Assembly: GCF_016545825.1 (NCBI RefSeq) | Contig: NC_052619.1 | Coordinates: forward strand, 37,911,682 to 37,975,681 | DNA length: 64,000 bases | Direction: 5' to 3' | Origin: Eucalyptus grandis | Taxonomy: Eukaryota; Streptophyta; Magnoliopsida; Myrtales; Myrtaceae | The notes under the pieces: generated by a model | What the model was told of the DNA's origin: nothing | The model's database searches: none | Seen by the model: the letters and a program-made list of their open reading frames with translations, nothing else | Position numbers and translations under genes: made by a program | Shown: positions 36,815 through 47,720 of the stretch, in pieces | Layout: every line of letters starts with the position of its first letter | How positions within the stretch are numbered: the first letter of the stretch is position 1

Positions 36815-38709
36815 ACAAGTCTAATGTTCTTCAATTCTAGGCCCACAAATGTCAAACCTCCAAATATAGAAATGCCACCAATCTCACGTTGAACGGTAGA
36901 GAAAAATTTTAGAGAGATTGCCGCTACAATTGTGTTAGCAATTACTCTTGTGTGTGATAATTTTAATTGATCAATATCATTTCATTCGATCATCACATAA
37001 TCCTCTCTCAATCTACTTTTCTCATATTGCATTTATTTAATTTAATTTGGCTTATTAACTCTAAAATCGTTTCAGAGCATTAATTCATCTATAAAGTTTG
37101 AATCACTTCGGAGTATGAATCTGGATGTTGGTTCTAAAATCATTTTAGAGTAATAATTTGGGCATTAATTCTATAACCATTACAAAGCATTATTCCGGGC
37201 ATTAACTTTATAACCGTTACAAAATTTTAATTTGATCATTAAGCCTAAAATCGTTTTAGAATATTAATTTGGCGGTTTGATTCTAGAACTGTTTCGGATG
37301 ATTAAACTGTCAATAGATTCTTAAACCGTTTTAGATCATTAATGTGATCATTAAGTCTAGAACTATTTCATATCTTTGATTTCGTCATTTAGTCTAAAGC
37401 CATTTTGGAACATTAATATGTCTATTGATTTTAAAATCATTTAGAACATTAATGTGACTATTTAGTCTGAAACCATTTCAGATATTTAATTTAGCTATTA
37501 AGTCTGAAACCATTTTAGATTTTTTAATTTGGACATTGATTCTAAACTCACTTTAGATGATTAATGTAGTTATAGATTTCAAACTTACTTTAGATTATTA
37601 ATGCGGCCATTGATTTTGAACCTGTTTCGGATCTTTAATATGACCGTAAAGTTTGAAACCGTATCAAATCTTTAATATGGCCATAAAGTTTGAAACTATT
37701 TCAGATCTTTAATTTTTTTGTTGATTCCAAAACTGTTTCAAAACTTTAATCTTTGGCCTAAGTCAATCTTATTGCTACAATTGCAAACGCATTTGCAATG
37801 TAGTCTCTCTTGCTCAAACATCATTTTGGATTGGTTATGGTATGTGACATTCCTAGGTTCATCACTTAGTTGGCAGTAGGACTTGTACTAACATATTATC
37901 ATAACCAAGAGAACTAATTGTCTCGATTAATCTTCAGTTCTTAGAAACCATGACTAGCATCTAACAATATGTCTTGGCTATTCAGATAGTGTAAATATTT
38001 CAAGAATATAATAAACCCATCAGCTTTAGTGACCATGTAATTTAATCTTTCTATCTATCTATGTCCCGATTGAACAAAGGCCATGGAGTTGTTTGTCAAG
38101 CCACCAATTCGATCATACGCCCAAATCTAACTAACATGTATTTCTATGAGACATGAATCATTCATTCTTAGTTACAATATCGGCTGGTGATTTCAATACA
38201 ATGTCACGATTAAATCATATGAGTAATCAATCTTCTATCTTGTATATCCATGTATATAATAAGAAGACAGACTCCATATTGCGCACGCATGTTCCTTTGT
38301 ATGTGAACAAATTATGCAATTAAGTATAGAGACAGTTCAACAAAGTGTCAATATGCGCACTTGTTAATCACAACCATTTAAGTCGGCATCATTCCTTAAG
38401 TCTAAGGACAAACGATCAATCATTAACCTAACTAAAAGCTTTAATGTTGCTAATCATTCTATGCATGTCATGTTCAATGAACTTGTTCGAGATAAGCACC
38501 TATGTTCTAGATCGAGTATCACAATACCCAATGGCTTGTGACTCATTATCCCTTGAGGTATTCATTACTCAATGGCGAAGCATGAGAACACACTAGTCTC
38601 AATAGGATCATTAATATCTTGTCAATGATTCATTGATTGGGAACCATTTAAAGACTCAATCTAATTATAAACTTGTCACACATATTCTTAACACTTTAAG
38701 AATATGTTT
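36815..38709. repeat. Unclassified repeat (possible copia LTR/leader) that received the gypsy element
   Basis: Removing the gypsy element joins this block to 21627-21811. The 5' side includes TGTTGGGATTTTGTTTT (21519), a TG start common in copia LTRs. This block holds a minisatellite and then AT-rich non-coding sequence (37760-38709) that resembles retrotransposon leader DNA, but I find no coding domain, PBS or opposite terminus. The assignment to copia is a guess. Confidence 0.35.
37075..37755. repeat. Minisatellite, about 37-bp unit x 18
   Basis: Highly diverged tandem units of the form CATTAATNTGGCCATTAAG plus TCTGAAACCATTTCAGAT. The lengths of individual units vary (about 33-41 bp). It is the longest tandem array in the window and does not belong to the gypsy LTR family. 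Confidence 0.85.
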
Positions 38710-40633
38710 TGTCACACCCCGAACCCCGGATATGCACACATCCCTTGGCGGTCAATTAAAAATGCGACGTCCCAGGATGCATAACCGGCCCATTCTTTTT
38801 TTTTTCTTTCTTTCAATTAAGCATATGCGGAAGTGAATTAAATAAACCCCGGTCAACAAACAAACGTAGGGATAGTAAAAACAGGACATCAATTTTTCAC
38901 AAACTACGCTTTATATACATGCCAAGTTAACCTGAAGAGTTCATATTTACAATCTACCAAAAGTGAACTCCTGTACGACCGGCTAACAAAAAGGGTCGAG
39001 GTCAAGCTAACATCCATTATACAACTCCTACCAACTCCTACAACCTCCGCCCTAATATCCAAACCCAACTCCAAGCAAGATGTCAGGTAAGTCACCTGGT
39101 GAACATGGCTCCCTAGGCCCTACCGGCTCGGTATCTAGATCTACCACGACACCTTCCGGGCTGTTTATGTCCATGGGGTCGGTGTCCTGCTCAACCCCAT
39201 TTCCTATGCGCGGCCCATCAAAATCGTGCATGGGACCCTCCCGATCACCATTTGGTTTCGTAATATACCAAGCCTGGAAACGGTGGGGCACGTCGTAGCC
39301 CAAACTCTCATCGGCCCAAACCATAATCACAACCAACTCATAGAATCGGTCGGTCTCGGGGATAGGGTAGAAGGTATTTTCTACTTCCATATCCCATGGA
39401 ACACTGAATCGTACTGAACGCATCTCCATTCTAAGGACCTGAAAAAGGTTAACCACGACGGGGTGAGATAAATCTCAGTGAGTCAATAACCTAAACCCCG
39501 ATTAGGACGCAAATTCGCCTTGAAGGCAGTCCTAAACACACACCATACAAAACTCACCTCACCTCGGCGTGTCCCTACATATTAGCGCAACACATATGGC
39601 ATTATAAATACAAGAAGCGTAATTAATAACCGAAACACATAACTCTCATCCTTCAAACATTCACATGGATCTCGATTATAAGGTAAAATTGTTATGACAT
39701 GTCCCATACTGTGCCACACAATTTTACCCCATAATCAAGTGCAATAGCACAACCATTTGGGCGTGTTCCGATTATTATGCCCCCTTAGCCACGGCCAACT
39801 CAACAGTCGGCGATCATTCGGTGTAACCAGGCATCATCCTGCCCCATTAGGCACAGCAACGTCTAGCATCCTCCGCTTAGACGACATTCCACAAAGGAGC
39901 TTCGTTCCGAAATCCATCCGCGAACGGCATCCGTTGATGTGGGGCATCCGAACTTAATTAGGCATCGCCCCCCCAACTCTCGTCGGGTGACGGGTTTCGA
40001 TAGTGACCATACGAGCACATATTTAGCTAAGAACACCATGCTTTGCATTCAAATACCTCGTTTTCAAATAATAAACTTGGCCACTTTTTCTTCTTATTAA
40101 AAAATCCCTATAAAATAGTCATGCGTGGTCACACGTTCAGAATCGAACAGTTAAATATAGTACGCTCCCATTTTAAAACTCCATGGTTTTATATGGTACA
40201 TAAAAATTGACGTCCAAAATCAACACCTAGCATTTTTCCATTTAAAAGCCCATAAAACCGAGTTTATACTAAAAATCAATGACTATCACCAAGCAATCAA
40301 TTGCACATCATAGCACATATAAGCCATAAAAAACACGCATAATTCCATCCAAGAAAACGAGCATAAAATTCTACAAAATGGCTAATCCGTCACTAATTAT
40401 GCTAATTACAATTAATTAAATAAATTGCGATTAATTAAAATAAACCAACTTAATTAACCTAACCATGTAGGCACATCATCAACCAAGTCAACTTTTATTT
40501 TCCATCATATAGCCAAGAACACCAAAATCCATTTTCAAAAATAAACTTGGCAACTCTTTTTTTTGGTTCAAAACTTTCCGAAATAAATTCGTATGGGGTC
40601 ACATATTTGAAATTAACCCGTCAAACTTTGCAC
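38710..40633 (-). mobile_element. Truncated LTR of the gypsy family (minus orientation)
   Basis: Starts TGTCACACCCCGAACC; the acceptor-like TTTTTCAG|GTCCTT box is near 39432 on the minus strand. Up to about 40633 it is a diverged inverted copy of about 48785-50338. There it abuts copia gag sequence with no terminal GGATGTCACA, so its LTR start is missing. It carries an unusual 134-codon ORF at 39052-39456. Confidence 0.75.
39052..39456 (-). other. 134-codon ORF inside the truncated LTR, unknown
   Basis: Uninterrupted minus-strand ORF. The encoded peptide is acidic toward the C-terminus, with no recognised domain, signal peptide or membrane segment; short pieces include FYPIPETDRFYELVVIMVW and FQAWYITKPNGDREG. 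It begins at the acceptor-like box of the LTR. The related LTR ending at 50338 has a different sequence at this position. It may be chance, or a captured fragment; expression is not implied. Confidence 0.3.
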
Positions 40634-41973
40634 GCATCTACAGAAATTAGATTGCATTTCAAATTGGGCACAAAAAGAACTCGTTGCAATTTCAAGTCTC
40701 CTCCAAGCAACACATTTCCTTCTTTCACTACCATGGTCTTTTCTCCATTAGGTAACTCGACTAAGCATGGCACAATGTCATGCAATTCTCTCAAAAATGC
40801 CAACGTTCCTGTCATATGGTGGGAAGCTCCTGTATTAATAATCCAAGGAAAAATACTCTGTTTACCTGTCAGCTTCTCATGGGCACCATTTTGATGAGAA
40901 CTTAACATTCCCAGTAAAGTTGCCCATTGCTCATCATTCAATCCACTAAGACCCTTTCGATCTGAATCCGTCACAACTCCTTGCCCACCATCAACTCCAA
41001 TTGCTTGTGAGACGTTGGCACGAGCACCTCCTCCCTTGTTATGTCCACCTCTATTACTACGCCTTTGACCACTACCTTGTTCAGTAGAGGTTCCACGTGG
41101 TCTATTACCCCACCATTCTGGATATCCTATCAGCTGGAAACAACTTTCAGTATCATGTCCCTCTCGGTTGCAATTAGAACATAACATAATTTTATCTTTA
41201 TCCCCCCTTGAATTTTGACCACATGCTTGGATTGCAAAACTCATGGGATTGCTTCTTTCATCCTTGGTTCATGTCATGGTTCGCACTCGCTCTTGTTGAA
41301 CAACCATAGCATAGACACGATTTAGATTAGGCAAAGGTTCAGTGCTCAAAATATTAGCGCGCACTGTTCCATATCCTTCTTCATTTAAGCCCATAAAAAA
41401 CTGATGAACTCTCTTTTTTTCACGCTTTCTTTCCAATTCAATGGTAAAATTGCATCTGCAACTTGTACAAACACACATTGGTATCTGATCATAGTTATTT
41501 ATTTCATCCCACAAGATTTTGAGTTTACCGAAATAGGACACGATGGGTTGACCATCCTGCCTACAATTGGCCAAATTTGATCTTAGTTACTGCATCCATG
41601 GACCATTCCCAATTGAGAATCTCTGTTTGATATCCTCCCACAGATCTTTCACATTCTCCATGTGAGAGATAGTCGAGCGAAGTGTTGGTTCAATGGTATT
41701 AAACACCTAAGAAACCAACATGGAATTTACCGTCCACCATTCTTCAAGTTCCATTAAATCATCTGCTGGTTGCTTGACAGATCCATCAATAAAACCATAT
41801 TTCTTCTTGGCTCGTAATGCAGTCCACATAGCTCGTGCCCATTCTTCATAATTCTCGCCCTTCAATTGAACTTGGGTAATCAGGTTACCCGGGTTGTCAT
41901 TTGAATTCAGTGTGTAAAAGCTAGAGGTTTTCTTGTCCGTTCCAAAACTCTCCTCACCTTTTTTTTCCATCAG
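40634..41973 (-). pseudogene. Second Ty1/copia element: gag and protease remnant
   Basis: Reads on the minus strand from the PBS. The gag N-terminus, with FYTLNSNDNPGNLITQ and LKGENYEEWARAMWTALR (41707-42000), is a copia gag of the DUF4219/UBN2 kind. It ends at a stop near 41707, then continues in other frames: FGKLKILWDEINNYDQI and FFMGLNEEGYGTVRANILS (41269-41574), then a 207-codon open piece (40621-41244) with a complete CCHC knuckle CSNCNREGHDTESC (41140-41181) and protease signature WIINTGASHHMTG. The protease catalytic Asp is Asn (codon 40834-40836). The sequence is cut near 40630 at the LTR fragment; integrase, RT and the 3' LTR are absent. Confidence 0.88.
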
Positions 41974-41990
41974 CCATGGCTCTGATACCA
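41974..41990 (-). promoter_or_regulatory. Primer-binding site (tRNA-iMet) of the second copia element
   Basis: Minus strand TGGTATCAGAGCCATGG, a 17-nt match to the plant initiator tRNA-Met 3' end, directly abutting the LTR end at 41991. It fixes the orientation of this element as minus. Confidence 0.9.
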
Positions 41991-42264
41991 TGTAAAAGAA
42001 ATGATGAATTTTGGAATGAGAATTATGTCCTTCATTGCCACAGAAACACAACAAATATACTCCTAATTAGGCTAAACTACCAAAAATACAAGGACCACAC
42101 AATAAAAAGATATGCATACAAAACTTCCAAAGTAAATGGCCTAAATAAAAGGCCTAAACAAAAGTAGATCATAGCTGCCTTTCTAATATATTTGCAAGTA
42201 GATCACAGCTACCTTTCCAATATATTTGCCTTTCCAATAATCTATTCCACTCTCTACGCTAACA
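41991..42264 (-). repeat. 5' LTR of the second copia element
   Basis: Its inner end (TGTAAAAGAA on the plus strand) adjoins the PBS. The outer end is proposed at ACGCTAACA, giving TGTTAGCGT…TTCTTTTACA and 274 bp. The outer boundary is inferred from a TG…CA pair only; no 3' LTR survives for comparison. 42265-42719 beyond it is AT-rich with no gene seen. Confidence 0.55.
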
Positions 42265-43906
42265 ATCATGATAGTGGTTGGAATCCACTAGTAATCTTTA
42301 GACTCTACAACAGAGAATATCAAATAGGCAGTGATGCAACTCGCTTCTCAATTTTTTATCCAATCCATTTTAGCCGCTTTGATTATCTTTATATAGATGT
42401 TTACCTTCAATCCAATCGTTGAAAATGCTTCGAAAGATTTAAGAGTTGTTGAGAATTGATTGGAGTGACTAATGAGGTTTAGATTGCCCATACAAAATTT
42501 TTCTGTTAACAATAGCATGGTTTCCCATATTGAAGTTTGTTACATCAATTGTTCAGTTTGTCACCTTGACAAAACCACTAGAGTTGTCTTGACTCTTCTC
42601 CAATCCTCTTGTCAACGATTCTCAGCTTGTTAATGGCTATTTTCTTCCTGTTCAATGGTCATCATGAGATGAAACCAAGAATCGATATTTGTACAATACA
42701 TTCCTCCTTATCACTTAAAAGTAGCGTGACATCCCGAAATTTGGCCCCTGATTCGGATGTTTGAAATGGTTGTTTCGTCGACGCACTTATGGTTAATTTA
42801 CTCAGAACTGATCACTCATGAGTTAACTAATCTATTAGGTGAGAACGTTAAGGGATATAAATGTGACAGACTAGAGAATTCGATTAGAAATCGACCGCTT
42901 GACCATAATAATCGGCAATGGTCAATACGACACTGTAATAAATCGATTAGTGAATGGATATAAGTCGATTCAATGGGATTTCGTAGTCGAATTGTGGTTG
43001 ATTTCGCACGATTGCGATATTCGCATCGAACAACAATAACCCGATTTTCTATCGATATTATACTCGTGATACGTAATTGAACCCTCGCAATTTTATGACA
43101 ACCGAGGGTCGTCTACAATTCAAAGATACACAAACATAGATCGAAATTATTGACCACGGGTCAAACGCACTAAAATCCCTAAAAGCTACCCGATAAGTTA
43201 GGTCGTATAAAAGTTGCGTTCGGTCAATTTTAACCACAAAATTGAATTCAGTTTCGGGAATCAAAAGTTCGAGTGTGTCACGATTCATTTATACGACATC
43301 GTCTTATCTTTCGGTGAATTTTTGTTGAGTCTGAAATTTTGTGGAAAACGATATTTGGACAAAAATAAAAGAAAAGGGAAATTCGGATGGGCTGAAGAAT
43401 GAGATTTTTCTACCCCTAAAATGGTTTATTTAGGTGAAATTATAGCTAAATTAGGATTGGTTGGCCACAAGACTTTAGGGGCATGAAGACTTTGGGGCCT
43501 TTGTGATGATTATTAGATATTTTCCTTAGGTTTCTCATTGGTTGGCCTATTCCTTTCTCCCTTGACTTGTTTCTTCTCTCTCTTTCCTCTCTCTCCCCAT
43601 GCACATTCACCCCCCCTTCAGCTGAACCTCTTCTTCTTTTTCCCTATTTTCCCTTCTTCTCTCACGTATTCCCTTCCCCACCAGCAAAGAATAGCCCCTT
43701 CACTTCTTTTCTCACCCTTGCCGCCAGCCCCTTCTCCATTTTCCCCCCATCTTTGTTGCCTGCACCACCTCCACGCCGTAGCCACCAATGGCACCACCCA
43801 CCAGCATCGTCACCTCAGCACCACACAACTATCGTCAACTTGCCAACCTCCCTTTTCTCTCCACATGTTCTGGTTCTCCATTTCTTCCCATCTTGCTGCC
43901 GCACAC

Positions 43907-44955
43907 TGTGACCTGAAATTCAAGCCCTCTATGAGATAAATGAATGTGAATTTCGTCAACGCATTATTGGTTGATCTCACTTGGAATTGATCACTCCTGA
44001 GATACCGATCTTGAGGGAAAAAGCTAATGAGACAGAACTCGTATGACTAAAGAACTTAACTTGGGAAAACGACTTGACCATGAGACTTACGTGAGGACGA
44101 TCCTATAGATAGGCAAGCCGATTCCAAGGATGACTAGAAGTTGATTCGCGGACAAAACATAATGGAACGACAGGTGATTCCATTTACCATTATCGAACCC
44201 GCGAATGACCCTATGGTGATACTCAGTAATTATGTACTTTGAAATAAGAATCTATCCTCCACAAATTCATGTAGTTAAGGATATTCATGTGTCGAGATGT
44301 CTTGAAGATGGTTTGGCAGAAGTCAGTTACGTGTGAATCCTCAAGCCACCCGTCAGTTAGAGCTGCACCCAAAATGGCATTGGGCGAAATTGACATGGCA
44401 TGAGAACTAAAGATTGGACTTTGAATTATCAGGAATGTCCGGGACAGACTTTGGATGATGTGACTTCGACAGTTAGTAGTGCCGAGCTAGCCGAGTGTAG
44501 GGAAAAAGGACTTAAGGATTGAGAAGGCAAGCCCATGAGGATGTGGGCCGAGCAAAGCCAATGTGGGCCTTAGGCCCAAGGTGGGACAGCCACCATATTG
44601 GGCCCAAAGCAAGTAATTGCGCCTATTAAGCCCAAACCAACTATTCCTCATTCCAAGCCCATTACCAAACCTTAAGCTTATTTGAGCCCAATCAAGCCCA
44701 ATCAATTCCCAAGCCCATTCATATTCATTTCCAAGCCCATTTCTTAGGCCCATACATCAATTTTGAGCCCAAGATCAAATTGGTAATTTGTGCAAGGTGG
44801 AAATTACCATTTTGCCTCAAAAGCATTTGGATAAGGGCAAGGAAAGAGAGAGAAGATGAGGGGACTTGCATGGGGAGTTAGGCAAGCATTGAAGAGGCTT
44901 GTTGAGGAAGACGGCCAGCTATCATCACTCTCTCTCCCCCTCCTTCGGCCCCTCT

Positions 44956-44986
<31 letters not shown>

Positions 44987-47072
44987 CTCATTTTTCCTTT
45001 CTTCTTTCTTTTGTTCCAGACTCTCTTCTAAAGAACTGAGTTGATTGTTGGCTTCCCGAACGAATCAACTCTCATGCCACCCTCCACCGTGTTGAGGACA
45101 CTTAGATCGTCCGCCTGGTTCCGCCATTTGCCAGTCAGAGTCGCCGTTTGACCCATCGGCCAACCAGAAGCCAGCGGTAGTCTAATTGCCTAGCACTGTC
45201 CTACTCCAGCTAACCTTTCATTAAAAACTCGAGTTAAAGTTATCTTCCCATGCGAATCAGCCCAAGCTCCACCCACCACTATGACAAGCACACCCAATCC
45301 GTACAGGAGCACCCCGCCCCTCGCTGGAACGATACGCCGGCTGTCCCGTTCGGCTGCCGAAAGCCACCGCATGTGGTACCGCTCGGTTCCTCCTAGTTTC
45401 GCCTGGTTCGCAATTTTGGCTCGTTTTCTCCCATTTCGACCGATCTTTCACCCAACCCAGCTACTAGCCACTCCCTCTTGACCCCCTAGTGCCACCGGTT
45501 GCTGGCCAACCCCCTCACCGAAGCTTCGGCGAAGCTGTTTCACTCATTTTCCTCCTCTGCTGTTTAGTTTCTTGGAATTGTAGAGGGAGTTCGAGCTTGT
45601 GTCTAAACTTGCTTAGGGTTGGTTTAGTTAGAGTTGATTCTAGTTTAGGGGATTTAATTAAGTTTATTAGCCCTAAGATAGGTGGTTAGATGGATGGATT
45701 AGATTAGTTTAGCTTAATCTTACTTTAATTACTTAATTGTGCTTATGTGTTTAATTAAGCTTATTTTGCTTAATTAATTGTTTGTTTGTCAACCTAATTA
45801 ATTGTTTGTTTGCTTTCTTTACTTTGAGAAAATTTATGTCTTGTTTAACTTTTGAGTTTAGTTTATTATTTATTTAATTATGAAAATTCTGGAATTTTAC
45901 TGTTCACGAAGTACTGTTCACGAGAATGAAAAGTGTTCTAAATTCATGTATTTTAATCCTATGAAGTGAATGAGTGTGTAAATGCATGGTCATCCACATG
46001 GATTGAGTGAATTTCACAAAAAGGGAAATATGCTTTGTTTAGGGACACCAAAATGGTCCGCCTTTAGGAGAAAATAATTTGTAAGTGTATATGCAAGCGT
46101 GTGTGCATTGGCTAAGTGCCCAAAGATAAAAATGGAGATGTAGTAGTGTGCTTGCGTGATCATTGAGTTGAATATGTCCCCCGTTATGTGTCGGGTGGGC
46201 GTTGCTCCCATGTGAAAAGTCCGTGCCTATGTGGCAATAATTAATTGTGCCTGTGTGACGAAATAACGTGCCTGTGTGGCATAGGATCTTGCCTGTGTGG
46301 CATAGAATGTGCTTATGTGGCGTAGATCGTACCTATGTGACCATATTACTGTGTATTGGATAATCGTGCTTGTGTGGCGATAATCAATTAGAACGTGGGA
46401 TAAGTCGTGCCTGTGTGGCCATATTTCTATGTGTCGAGTATCGTGCTAATGTGGCCGAAAGTAATTGGAATGCCTGAGTGGATAATATTGTTTATGACAC
46501 ACATGCATGAATCGATGACGTGCAATGGCGTGGCAATGGCCATATGAGATTGCTTGTGATGCAACTCGTATGTGATTGATGAACTACATTATCTAATGGC
46601 CATGTGCATTGCGTGTATCGTGTTGAGTTATGACATGCAGGGTATGGCATACCAAGTAAGGTTGTATCCAAATCAACTGAAAAGATACCCCGAGTTGAGT
46701 TGGTGTACTAACCAGGGGCTTAGGGGAAGAACTCATTGAGATTTATATCTCACAGGTTATTGAATAACCATTTTTAGGTCCCCAGTGTGAAGAACCCGGA
46801 GCTTGAAGCGGAAGGGTCAGGAACATAGGTAGTTCAATAGTCTTTTATGAGATAGACCTTATGTATAAGCTTGAGGTGTTTATGAAAGTATATTCGATTT
46901 GAAACTAATTGTCCTACTTTTCTATCCCATGTTTTTTGTTGTCAAATGATTAGTTAATTCGCTTCCGCATGTGTAATAAAAATGAAAAGAGTCGACGACG
47001 AGTCCTGGGAACGTTGCAAAATTCTATCAACCACTGAGGGATGTGAGCGCGCTTGAGGTTCGGGGCGTGACA
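43907..47072 (+). mobile_element. Inner solo LTR nested in the outer LTR
   Basis: 3166 bp, TGTGACCTGAAATTCAAG to GTTCGGGGCGTGACA. Flanks are CACAC (43902-43906) and CACGC (47073-47077), a 4/5 target duplication; excision rejoins the C-rich segment of the outer LTR. Contents: GC-rich segment 45060-45540, a minisatellite 46196-46450, and the box TTTTTAGGTCCCCAGTGTG near 46774. A (CT)n run at 44964-44986. Confidence 0.85.
46196..46450. repeat. Minisatellite with CGTGCCTGTGTGGC core
   Basis: About nine irregular units around CGTGCCTGTGTGGCATA, spaced about 22-45 bp, in the intron-like interval of the inner solo LTR. Confidence 0.8.
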
Positions 47073-47559
47073 CACGCCCCATCCACCATCATCCCATCAT
47101 CCCACCAGCACCATCACACCGGTCCCATTTTCTTTTCACAAGTTCTGCTTCCCTTCATTTTGTTGCTAATGCCACCACCTCACGCCTCAACACCACCACC
47201 CAGTTGCTACCTCACGTCCAACAAACCACCAGCGCCCCACCACCAACGACTCCAACACCGCCTCATGCCATCACTCCAGCACCATCTTCACCCACCTAGC
47301 AACAACGCCACACCACCCACTGAGCAACTCCACTGTCCGCCAACAGCCACCGAGACTAGCCCCAAGCCGAGCCAAGCCTCCCCTATTTGGCCAAGACTTG
47401 TAGGGCAGCCACCGCCTCCATCAAGCCTCCATTCGAGACGCGGTTGTCTCATGTTTTCGTCACCGTCACTGCAAGCTACCGCCATTGAAAACAGGTGAGT
47501 TAACTCCCTAATCCTTGATTAGGCTTTTAATTGTGCTTAGGGTGTTTAGTTTAGTGCTA

Positions 47560-47720
47560 ATCATGGTTAGATTAGTACTAAGATGGATTAGTGTTAATCA
47601 AGCATGGTTAGGTTAGTTTACCTTAGTTAGGTTAGTTTACTTGGGTTAGGTTAGTTAACCATGGTTAGGTAAATTAATCATGGTTAGGTTAATTAACTAT
47701 GGTTAGGTTAATTGAGTTGG
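47560..47720. repeat. Tandem array with CATGGTTAGGTTAATTAA core
   Basis: Roughly eight units of about 18-21 bp, directly after the donor-like site of the outer solo LTR. Confidence 0.8.

Noticed and set aside
43538..43939. 133- and 114-codon Pro/Ser/His-rich ORFs
   Set aside because: Two overlapping frames of a CT-rich LTR segment; one runs across the junction with the nested LTR at 43907, so it cannot be an ancestral gene.
47043..47498. 151-codon Pro/His-rich ORF
   Set aside because: Starts inside the inner LTR and crosses its end into the outer LTR; composition is CCA/CAC repeats, not a protein family.
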